DNA from: Calvatia gigantea
Taxonomy: Eukaryota; Basidiomycota; Agaricomycetes; Agaricales; Lycoperdaceae
DNA: 64,000 nucleotides
Assembly: GCA_025093985.1 (NCBI GenBank)
Contig: JACAAK010000002.1
Coordinates: 3,596,001 to 3,660,000 of the forward strand
Direction: 5' to 3'
The notes below the pieces were generated by a model. That model was given only the letters and a program-made list of their open reading frames with translations, did not search any database and was not told the origin of the DNA. Made by a program: the position numbers and the translations under genes. Shown here one piece after another: positions 26,007 through 36,433 of this stretch (its first letter is position 1; each line of letters starts with the position of its first letter).

Positions 26007-26896
26007 TATCCGGGCTTAAAGGGTGATATCCACGGGGTACGGACTCAAGTCGTCGGACTGCCCTCGGAAACCAAAAATAGCGCGATTGAAATCGCAAGAT
26101 CAAAATCAACGCCCCTCGGAATGTTGATGCAAATGGCCAGATCGACAAACCATGTCTCCAGCAGCTTCTAGTTATCATGATTGTTGGATATTGTGGAGAA
26201 TTTTGAGATTTTGTGTCTGGAATTTACACGACCTCTTCTCACCAGCGTTGGAGCGTCGGACTGCGAGGAGAGTGATAAACTGTATCAAGGGACCGGGGCA
26301 CTGGAATAATATTAGATAACGATCTGAGTAGTCGCTGGAGATTATCAGTTTCAGATCTCTCCAGTGCCGAATGTACTAGGGTAAAATAAACATAGTTGCT
26401 TGTCGAGTCACTGAGATTTGAGGCTAGAATGGTCGGCGCCGATCAGGCTCCAATAATGAGGGGCAGAGACCCGAAAATCCCCGCGGTATCCCCAGAATGT
26501 CTGAGCCGTTTCATTTATCATACAGAACGGGAGTCACTGGGTGTGTGACGAAGACGGCCGCCTTTGGGAGAGAGAAGATTGTCTGGCGAAGCGGACAGCA
26601 TGGGGATTGCCCGAGATGCCTATGAGATACTTAAATTAATAGTTAGCTACGCAAATATATTAATAAAAGAAATCAGCCACATTAATGCCTTCGCATATTG
26701 AAATTGAATATCTGAGGATATTGAAGGATTTATTAGATGTCCCACACACCTCTTGCGAGTCCACAATGTTAAAACATGACTGGTGACCCGTGCCCTGAGA
26801 GCCAACCTGCTTTATCTGGACCAGTGCGCCAACCGCCTGTGATGCATGTGATGGCTAAGCTTATCACCACAATAGGCGTTCATCTTGCAAGCATTG

Positions 26897-28145
26897 ATGG
26901 CACTCTCCACCGAGAACATCCCGCAGGAAATTGTGGATGAAATCATCCAACGTGCAGAGAAAGACCCCAGTACTCTCTGTAACCTCTGCCTTGTGTCCAC
27001 ATCTTTCCTTCCCCAAGCTCGGCGAGTCTTATATCACGATATCAACATTTGTAGTGATGATCATGATGCCCCTGTATACTCTGGCTGGGTTGTTAACGTC
27101 GAAAGAGCCATCAAGTTTCTCGAAACCATAACCACACACAACAGCGCACTCGCAACACATGTCCAAAGGCTATATCACCACTGCGACAATTCTGACCTGC
27201 ATTATTGGGACCTCATGAAACGGAGCCTCCGGCTGACGGTCAACCTCCGCAGCCTCATTCTTACGGACATCCCCTTGTCAACTTCGGATCTCTTTGGGGG
27301 CTGCACGTTCCGACTTAGGGTTTTCGAATGCGATGCAACGTGCGATGATAGCAAAACGCGCCACGAGATAACCCAATTCCTCTCGCAACAAGCCGACCTC
27401 AAGTCGCTCGACATTTGCGGATACACTGGCCCCGACGAGTCGTTTCTCCGGCCTCACCTTCCTAGATTAGAGGCACTAATAGGAGATAGTTGCACTATCG
27501 AAAACCTCCTTCCTCGCCAACCCCTTGTCACCAAATTGACTTGGATACTGCACCTTCCCGATGGTATCTCCGAACCACCAGCACCCCATGCGATTGCCTC
27601 TTCGCTCTCAAAAATTCATGTCTTCTCTCTGGGCGGGTATTTTTGGCGCCCTGACATTAGCCTCTTCCTTCCCTACTTATCATCAGTTCAAGTCCTCCGT
27701 CTCATCGGGGAGGCATCCAATGTGAGTATTCTAATTCTACCCGCCTCACACTAATTTGATTTAATCTCCCCAGCTCCCTCTTCATGACGAATTTGCCCTC
27801 ATACCCGGTCTTCCCAAACTCCGGATCTTCATCTGGAGTGCAGGATTTCCCCCAGTGGATTGGAGTTTTTTCGAAAATAGAATGGATAGGCACAGCCAGT
27901 CCGAGTTCGTCAAGAAGTTATTCGAAAGATCCACAGTCCTGGAAAGGGTATATATTCATACATTACCATCAATAACTGGAATGTCCGTTCCGCCTCGCCC
28001 AAAGTTCGATTTTCCCTGCTATCTTTGTTGGGAACGGAGCAAGACTGAGCCCAATAGTCGTTGGTTTTCAGGGTGCCGTGGTGGACCACGGTGTTGTTTC
28101 TTGGTACCGTTAGGAGTTTTGTACGACGCGAAGCTCACGGACTGA
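26897..28145 (+). CDS. F-box-like protein
   Basis: Predicted F-box/LRR-type protein. The first in-frame ATG is 26897 (MALSTENIPQEIVDEIIQRA). The F-box-like start continues DPSTLCNLCLVSTSFLPQARRVLYHDI. A leucine-rich C-terminal region with irregular repeats follows (LRLTVNLRSLILTDIPL, LKSLDICGYTGPDESFLRPHL). One 52-bp intron (27722-27773, GTGAGT...CCCAG) joins VLRLIGEASN to LPLHDEFALIPGLPKLRIF in phase 0. The frame then stays open to a TGA at 28143-28145. No frame breaks were seen, so unlike the F-box gene at 20456 this one looks intact. The target is unknown. Confidence 0.75.
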
Positions 28146-28771
28146 AGGTCATCGTGCGTGAACGGATCTTCATCCTTGTTTCGCTGTTCAATATTAATCC
28201 TCGTCCCTGTAGGAGTGAATTTCGCTCCCCATTTTAATTCCTCTGTTCTTGCATCGACTGTCCTCGAATTCTGAACATTTTATCATTGTATTGATTCCAT
28301 TGCGAGATTGTGTCATCGCTCATTTTCAGAACTTGTCACCATATGTATTTGTGATGTTTGCACCGTCCCCGGAGTCGCTCGGCGTATCCGTAGAGCCACT
28401 CACTATATCTGCAAGTCGCTAGTGGGCATCAAAAGAAACTGAGTACGAGAAAGCACCTTCACCAAGCGTCTTACCTCTCAAGAGGCTCCTTTGATTGCAC
28501 TGTCGGGATCATGGTATATACTCGGATCTTTGCCCGCCCTGTGGGGTGATATGACAATTCTTCGCGTAGTTATTAGAGTAAACTACGATTATATGGAACG
28601 AGGTATCTCGTTTTAGGAGCGGTCGACACCCTGCGGACGAGCGATGCATACAGCAAACGTGCGCGGTTGACGGAAACTTCCATTGTTGGTAAGACGTACA
28701 CTGGGTGTACAGAAGTGAACGAACGGGCGATAATTTAAGAGTGACACCAGCCTCAGAATATCATTTTAAGC
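28146..28771. other. Intergenic between convergent genes
   Basis: 3' flanks of the F-box-like gene (+) and RAD7 (-). No gene or terminator-like structure was recognised. Confidence 0.4.
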
Positions 28772-31097
28772 TCAGGCAAAAGTTCGGATGACTGTATGTG
28801 CTTCAACACCATAAACGCTCATCCCTTTCTACAAAACAGTCAGGAATATGAACAAAATACTGCTCGCAACGGACAGGGAACGCACCTTCCTAGGACAATT
28901 TAGTGTAATCCGATTGCAGCCCCATACCTTGACCTCTTCCAGCATTCTACAGCCACCTGTTCTAACGACATCCGCGTCCGTGGGATCTTCACCAGGTTTC
29001 CTGTTGGCCATATCAACGGGGACACCATCCACCCATGCCTTCACAACAAAATCCGACATCTCCCTCACCCATCCAACGTCCACTTTCCTTAACCGGGGCG
29101 TCATGACCGCCATCTTGGTTAGTGCCGCCTCCCCAAGTCCTTTCCATCCGTTTATGTTCAACACTTCCAACCTTTCTCCTGAGTGTGCAAGGATAGCTTC
29201 AAGAGACCTATCCGCCGGTGCATGGTTTCTCGACAGGTCTACATGCGCGAGTGGTGGGTTGTTTGTCCAAGATTCGAACAATTCTGCCACACCTTTGTCC
29301 GTAAGTTCGGGGAGACCGTTGAGGACGAGGGTATCAATAGACGTCGCATGAGGGAGGAGACCCTCGCTAAGGAATGTGTCTGTAAGGAGGATATGGTTCG
29401 ATACGTTGAGGTGTGTGAGCCCGCCCCCGATTGCGGCGAGGAGGTCGATCATCGCTTCTTCCCCGCATGATCCATCGGGGTCAGAGAGGTCGAGAAAGGT
29501 GAATCGGCTTGTGGTATCTTCGCCGAGCCTAGCCAATTCTTGTAGGAACTCGTCATTGAGTTTTCCGACTTCTTTGAGCCGCAGGGCATGTAAATTAGGT
29601 CCGCACGATGAAACGAGGGTTTGGAGGCACTCCAAGTCGAAACGGGGACTCTGTGTCACGAGGAATCTTTCAAGGTTCGGGTGGATAGTGAGGAACTTCT
29701 GCCATGCAGGTGGCTTCACGAGGAAAGGTCCGAGGAGCTCAATGCTAGTGAGGGCTGGAATGGATGTGCTCATGGCGTTGAACGCATCGTCGTTAATTTG
29801 ACCACAGAAGTCCAGTCGGAGAGAGGTGAGGTTTGGATTGAGGTATGCGAGCGACGTAAAGGCGTCGGGTGGCAAGTCTAACATATAAATTCGCATATAT
29901 TCTGAACACACGTTTCTGAAACGTACTCGTTGCATCATACAGAGTGAGGGTCGTGTTGGTTGTACTATAGAACAGTTGCACGTTTTCAGAAGTCCTGAGT
30001 GGGAGGTTACGGGTCGATAGTTCAACACACATAATGGTGACTTACAAGCTACGATTCTTGGACAACGCCTTCACGATAGCGTCAATATTTAGCGATCCAA
30101 TGTCACCTAGGGAGTCGACATCATTGATGTACTTGGTAATGAGCTGTGAGGGAAGTCAAGATTTTGATATTTTAACAGGAATAAAGAGGCTTGCCTGGAT
30201 ACACAACGAAACAAGGCTCGGGAACCTCCTATCCTCAAAACTCAGGACCGTTCTTTTGTCCGCTTGGGCCCTTTTTCTTCCTAGGAGCTTGTGGCTTTTT
30301 GAAAGGGTCGATTCCTGAGGCCTGGGCACAAGGGTGGCACAGCCAACCAGGACCGGGCACAGCGGCCACAGTATAGACAGTCTAGTCACATACATGAATT
30401 CAGTGTCATTTAGCATATGTAGCCCGTAGGAGAAACGCACCACAGTGAATCTCTTTTCACACTTCACGCAGTTCTCAAAACTCCCTGGAGCAGGTCGCGG
30501 TCCTGTTCCAGCAACCGCCCCGCCGCGCGTGATCCTTGAAGGTGCGGTATATGCATCATCATCCTCGTTCATGTCATCATCACTATCTTTGACCCCGCGT
30601 TTCTTCTTCTCCTTGGCCTTGAGTTTAGCCTCAGCGGCCTTTGTGAGTTTGCGTTTCCTTCCAGTAGGCTGATTTTCTGGTTGACCCTGCTCTTTTTCAC
30701 CTTCAGAATCGTCCAAATTATCTGACATATTGCCGGAATGCTGAATGCCAGATAGAGAAAGGTCAAAGGTCACCCTAAGTATTTGAAAGGCATAAGGAAA
30801 CCCACACGGAGATTCGAGCGAGTCCTTGTCCTGGTCCTTCGGCCTTGGACTAGAGGCTCTGCCCCGGCGTTGTTATTATTTTGTTGATTAGAAGGTCCGG
30901 CTACGGGTTGCTCTTCGTTCTGTTGCTGGTTTCGGGCATTCTGGACTGCTGCTCGACGAGCAATGCTGGTGGCGTTGATGCCAGATTCCTGTTTAGATAG
31001 TTTCAGCAGCAATCCCGGGCAACAAAATTCGTAATCATACCCTCAGAAATTCTGTAAGAGCTGATGTCGGTCCACGAACATTATTGGGACGACTCAT
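28772..31097 (-). CDS. RAD7: Rad7/Rhp7-type nucleotide-excision-repair protein
   Basis: LRR and zinc-finger protein of global-genome nucleotide excision repair; in yeast it works with Rad16 and as part of an E3 ligase. The start at 31097 gives the conserved MSRPNNVRGPTSALTEFLR. An intron follows, then ESGINATSIARRAAVQNARN and an Arg-rich segment. Next come an acidic, Lys-rich linker, a zinc finger starting NCVKCEKRFTV with CHPCAQASGIDPFKKPQAP in the next exon, and a series of leucine-rich repeats (LAYLNPNLTSLRLDFCGQI onwards). The last LRR, GCRMLEEVKVWGCNRITLN, ends CPRK and splices to KGMSVYGVEAHTVIRTFA with a TGA at 28772-28774. There is a one-base frame break in the Lys-rich stretch after the finger, at a run of five T (30272-30276 on the plus strand); removing one base restores the reading, which suggests a sequencing indel. 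Confidence 0.9.
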
Positions 31098-31649
31098 CGC
31101 GGAAGCGAAAAGTTAATTAAGGCGTTTGTGACAGAAACCCTGTGTGACTTCCTGGTGTTTCAATTTCCCACGAACTTTCGTATGGGCATGTAGGTTTGAC
31201 CTGTTCCACAAACCAGCAGGGATTAGTTTATGATACTACTGAGGGAACAATTTTTGGTAAGGTATTTTTTTGCATGGATAACCGGTTGGAGGTTCTGAGT
31301 TCACACAAGTTCCTCAGCAGAGCTGAACTTGACTGGGTGTGACAAATCCAGTCATCGACTAAATAATGGCACCACTCTCGTCGAAACCATTAGACCCAAA
31401 GGGGTGATCTCCACAACTCATGGATCCCGGACTTCAGCATTACAATGCTTTCAGCCCCGTTCTTGGAAACCAAAAATAGTAACACTGAATCGATCGCCTA
31501 TCTACGAGACCAGGACTTAGAATCCCCTGGAAGGTCGGACACAAATGGTGGATTGGCAACTTAAACTTAATTATCGTGTGCTATCAAGAACTTTGTGAGA
31601 TTCTGTGTGTGAATATTCATGAGAGTCAACGATCAATGGGCAGCAACCA

Positions 31650-32917
31650 TTAATCTCCTTCAAGAAGAAGTTCCTCATCGGTTTCACCACTCGGGTGCAA
31701 GGTCCCATAAATGTCGGCGTCTCTTTCAACAGCTCGAAAGTAATCGGCAGCACCGGATGCGTGCAATACCCTCGCAAATGCCGCGTGGGCTTTGAGGAAC
31801 CGCGGATCGGGGGGGACAATGGGATTACCTTCTCCGTCGGAAGTGTGAAATTCAACCTCCTTCATGTCGTTCCCATTGAGCAGTACCGGATCGGAAACTG
31901 CACAGACTCGGTACTTGTTTTTGTAGTCTAGGTACTGGGGGGGGGGGTGTATCAACCTCAAGGCAAAAATCGCTGTCAGCCGCAAACTTACCGGCTCTTA
32001 GTCGAAATACAAGAGAAAACTCCCGAAGAGTTTATGGTAGTGATATGTCAGGTAGATGCAGTTGGCGGGAGTATTGATTGCTGAACCAACAAGTACTTTG
32101 AAATCAACGCCAGTCCAGGCACGAAGCATGTCCCAGGTAATTCCCGCTTCTGTCTGCAACCCATCATCAGGCAAGATCCCAACCTTACAGGGGTAACATA
32201 CTTTTTTCCTTTCATCGAATTTGTTGAGCGAGAGAGGAAAAATGTAGCTTGCTTGCATACTGTCGAAATGCGCTTCAGATGGGAACAACCGCGCGCGAAC
32301 GGCGGGATCTATCTTCGAAAAGTACATTCTATCATAGTCCCCTGAGATTGCGCAGCGGTGTCGTTCCCTCTCTGAAACCTGTCTTGCATGAGCACATTAA
32401 GACAGTACACCAAGGCCGTATACACACCAACTTTTGTTCCTTCCTGGTTGCGCTCCCAATTATCATAGATATTCCATCCAGGGTTGGCGCTTGGGTAAGG
32501 ATGGGCTCGTATCCGGACCTCCTGACCGCTGCCATCACTTGTGGGTGGTCAGGAATCAGCGAACACCGAACCAGACAGAAAACCCACTCTTAGTGCAGAG
32601 GTAGCGCCCCCATGCGTCCGCCACCCGAACCACCTCCTTGGGCCCCTTTTCTTGCGCCAACTGAATGACGACGGCGGTATAGCGTTTGCCATCATCACAA
32701 GATGCATGCTTTAACATGGCAAGCAGGAGAAGATCAAGGCGGGCTCGTTTACTGGCTTTGCGCAAGTGCTCTGAGTATCCTTCCACGATTCTCTCTGCAG
32801 CACCGACTAATACGTTTGACATCTTTGTGACGATGGAAAACGCCGGTGGTACTCGTCGGACTTTGCAACAGTAGCTGGAAAGGTTGGAAATTCAGAGGGA
32901 GAAGGTTCAAGTGACAT
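31650..32917 (-). CDS. Fungal HNH-nuclease-family protein, copy 2
   Basis: Paralogue of the gene at 24253-25472. The start at 32917 gives MSLEPSPSEFPTFPATVAK. The helical N-terminal part (LRKASKRARLDLLLLAMLKHA) is reached only after a frame change near 32825-32845. The core exon carries the same SGDYDRMYFSKIDP and MQASYIFPLSLN segments, including the Tyr in place of the family's first HNH histidine. It continues to LVGSAINTPANCIYLTYHYH, where the later histidine is kept, and LFGSFLLYFD. The last exon has KEVEFHTSDGEGN and VLHASGAADYFRAVERDAD, with a longer tail (ETDEELLLEGD) than copy 1. The frame change means it may be a pseudogene. The upstream flank is a duplicated piece of the RAD7 5' end. 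Confidence 0.65.
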
Positions 32918-33149
32918 GGCTGAATGAAAGGTAAACAGTGAAAGACCCTTAACATCAAGAGGATCGTCATCCTCATCTGAGACACTTCAGGAGATTTTGT
33001 ACCAAAGAAATCAAAAAGTGACACTCGTAGCCATTTCCGGACATACCCCAAAACTCGGTCACACACCTCGCTTTCGATCCATTCGTCTCAAAAAGACTTA
33101 GTACAGTTGTTCCAATGCGTATATTACCCATTGGCACCCACGGCGAGAC

Positions 33150-33290
33150 TTGGGATGCTTTTGATACATTCTTTGAGCGCTGAAGTTGACCCACGAACAT
33201 TATTGGGATGACTTATCGTGGAAGTGAAATGTTAATTAGTGCGTCTGTCACACGTCAGAGCGCTGTGTGAATAGCAAATTCCACCTGCTC
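33150..33290 (-). pseudogene. Duplicated fragment of RAD7 promoter and first exon
   Basis: On the minus strand this reads ISHPNNVRGSTSALKE, matching the RAD7 start MSRPNNVRGPTSALTE with the ATG changed to ATA. The similarity extends upstream (GTTAATTA... and GTGTGACAG-like sequence) to the region 31060-31150. It lacks the rest of the gene. It lies just upstream of HNH copy 2, so RAD7 exon 1 and this remnant bracket that copy in direct orientation. Confidence 0.7.
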
Positions 33291-34224
33291 CAGCAACCAT
33301 ATCCTGACGCAAGCCAAAGCACTCAGCAGAAGGTATCATTTTGAAACCAATTTGAGCAAAGGAATGGCAGATTGTAAGGTATTTTTTTGCATGACATCAG
33401 ATCGAAATTCTAGATATGGCGAGCGGAGTTTTTCAAACTCTTCAGCGGGAACTTGGCCAGGAGAGGAAGATCCAGGCGTCTATTAATAATGGTTGCCTTG
33501 CAAGATAACCCTTAGTGCCCCCTTAAAGAGCCAAAATTCGCGGCCTAACTCTATTCAAAAAGGAAAAGTACAGCCTACATTGCTGCAACTATTAGTTTAG
33601 GTTTGCGTTGACTGCCTGGTCCATTAAGGCTTTCAAGAACATAACGATATCATTTCTTTGATTACTCCCAGACACTGTCTTTCAATCATCCCTGCCACCA
33701 GTTCTAGTGAGGACTCGTTCTGCTAAAAAAATCGTCTTTCCCACCCATGGATGCTTGACTCGATTATCTGATGTATACCATCAACACAGTGGGCCCTACC
33801 TTCCTTGTGCACTTCACAGGTTTAATGACATACAAAACAACCGCAATTACCCACAAAGTCCGGTACAGTATATGCACTTTTTGAGCTAAGGTGCAAAGAG
33901 GGGAACCACTTGAGCTGTGGTGTTCAAACGCTCGATGCTGACAGGTCATGAAACTGCCCACGCTATCTCTGGAGGTTCCCTTATGTTGACACTGAACAAT
34001 AAATTCTTAAATGGTGTAAATAAGAAAGCTGCCCCCCCCCCCCTGAGATCCGGAGAACCCATTTATTATTATTATTATTATTAATATAGTGGTTATATTT
34101 CCTTGGCAACATCTTTGAGTCATACAGGAAAGATCAAAACATAGTGCATAATGGCGGGTGCAAAACCGGTTCACCTTGAATAAATCAAGAACGCACCTAT
34201 CCTACACCGTAGTTCGTTTCATCG
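33291..34224. other. Intergenic with simple repeats
   Basis: Nothing gene-like recognised. A run of C lies at about 34032-34043, and an ATT-type microsatellite runs about 34061-34083. Confidence 0.5.
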
Positions 34225-36433
34225 TCACCCACTAAGCAATTTATACGGTAACACATAGAATGTGTCATTCCCAAGGGATTTGTGTGCCAATATCGCGCAT
34301 TGGCCTGCCGTCTGGGATCCCACCACCAAAGCGGTGGAGAAGCCGCCCAAAGTGAGGCAGTCCAGCAGTTCACTAAGCGGCTCTGGTTTCCCCCCAGTTG
34401 AAAAGGGTCGATTCGGATCCATCTGGAAACCAGATGCCTTCGTTAGCTTCTCGGTCATATAGATCACCTTAGAGGCACCCACTGTCTCAGTTAAACATTG
34501 GTCCGCATAGGCCTTGATCTCGACAATACGACCCTTATTGCCAGTACACCCGTCACCGTCATCAAAACATGAAACATTTATCTTAAATGATGTGGTAGCA
34601 CGCTCGATCCAATCATCCCATTGATTTGTAATGTCAAGTTTTCGGAGAAGGCGTTCTTCTTGGAGTGCTGCATGTTCCTAGAAAAAGGAATGTTTCACCT
34701 TTAGCCTCCGAGAAACGCAAATCCAAACTCACGTTGCTGGTAAGCCAGTCCAGGAACGTGACAAATCGATAAGGGACACCAGTCGGCACATACCCATCCA
34801 TGATGATACGGAAGTTAATTTTCCCAAGAACTTCAATAAGCTTTAAAGGGTATTGGCCCTTGGATAAATCAGCATAGTGTATTCCATAAGGACAGGACCC
34901 AGAAGGACATGGTAGGAGATGGTGGAACAGAGCTCGCCGAGCGTTTTCCCAAGCGTCACTCCTGAGTTCTTCATTGTTTTTGGGAGATGATGACCAAGAG
35001 AGTCGCATCTCGGAGACTCGAGGGATACCGTCGGCTATAACAAGGCCATCGTTTAGTGAAAAGGAAAACATGTACGGGAAATTTGAAACACACTTGCAGC
35101 ATTTATCTCTTGCAATACCCGAAAGTGACATTGCCATAAATCCGCGATGGCCTCCTCCGGGCTGATCCAAAATCTCTCCGATGCCTCAGGATTAGCGAGG
35201 TAATTGGGAAAAGAGGGATGGAAAGGCCGGATTGGTGTCCAAACTGGCATTATCAGCTGCCGGAATGTCAAGAAGTGAGTGTAGCATCCGTAAGCAAGAA
35301 TAGGCATCATGCTTTGTGATGTTGAGAATGTTGCAGAGGTACCAGAATGGAGTAGCATCCCGAGCCAATCCCCCAAAGCCCACCGGTAAAACAAGAAACC
35401 CAAGTATCCTCTTTGCAGTAAGGTAAGATTCTGATGGTATCCCACCCAATATTCGTGCATACACATTATGAACGGCTTCAAGAGGCTTAACGGGCTTTCC
35501 AGAAGCGGATGGGGTGGGGGTGATTGCGGAGAGGACGGCTTTGAATTGAGTCATGGGATTTGCAATATAGGGGTTAGCAATAAAATTCATAACTGCGTCT
35601 GCAAACAAGAAAAGGCCCGAGGCAGCCAGGAGGAGGCGGCTAAAGTCCCATGTGTTTGGCCAAGGCTGTTCCACCAGCTCCTCATAGTCAACCCGAATGT
35701 CGTTGAATCGATTTTCCATGAAAAATTTGACATCTGCGAGGGCGTCCGAGGATCCTACCGGAACGAATTGATTATGAATTCCCTCCCCCTGGTCCCGGCC
35801 TTCACCAAGGATTTTCACCAAGTGCGGCTCACGGCGGGCTGCGATGACCCAGACTAAGGGTGCCAACGGGTAATCCTGAATGAACTTGACGATGAGTTGA
35901 GCGACCCGTTTCTGTGTATCAATGGTGTGAAAGTGATCCAGACCATCAATAAAAATGGACAGAAGATGAGGGAGTGCAATCAGCTGTGCCTGGCCGAAAG
36001 GCTCTGCAATCAACACGTCGAACTGCCGCTCCATACTGGCGTCCACTAATGTCGGATCGCTGCCAATTCGCTCTTGTACATAAGCGAGATACGAGGGGAG
36101 TTTGGTAGCCAGTCGGTAGGAAACGGTGATCCAAAATCGCGGCGGGGTATCTTGCCCAGAAAGAGGGCTGGGCCAAGGCTGCAGAGTGTTGGAGCCCACT
36201 GGGGGGAAGAAAATCGAAGCACCCAGCCGGCTAGATTCTTCTTCACTCTCCGCAAGAGTCTGCATGATAGCGGATTTTCCAATGCCTGCGGGTCCAGAGA
36301 GCCATAACAACTTATGGCTTGACTTTAATTCACGTAGCCACGATTGAATCATCTTGATAAGTTTCAAACGGGTGCCACGATAACAACGCGGAGGGGGTGC
36401 ACGAGTTGCAGAATGAAGCTCAACCCCGGGCAT
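34225..36433 (-). CDS. NACHT-domain P-loop NTPase (fungal NLR-like)
   Basis: Nucleotide-binding receptor-like protein of the expanded basidiomycete NACHT family; some family members act in non-self recognition. The long exon (36433-35192) starts MPGVELHSATRAPPPRCYRGT, the segment that precedes NACHT domains. The Walker A motif follows (LLWLSGPAGIGKSAIMQTLA, about residues 43-62), then the GASIFFPPV sensor region, Walker B (LLSIFIDGLDHFHTI), PLVWVIAARREPHL, and a helical region ending AKRILGFLVLPV and LARDATPFWYLCNIL. The frame changes near 35225-35240; the other frame gives the family-typical FHPSFPNYLANPEASERFW and ADLWQCHFRVLQ. C-terminal exons lie at about 35140-34700 and possibly 34482-34225. 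The N-terminus may extend into an exon around 36873-36660. Whether it is intact is unclear, and the C-terminal boundary is an estimate. Confidence 0.75.
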
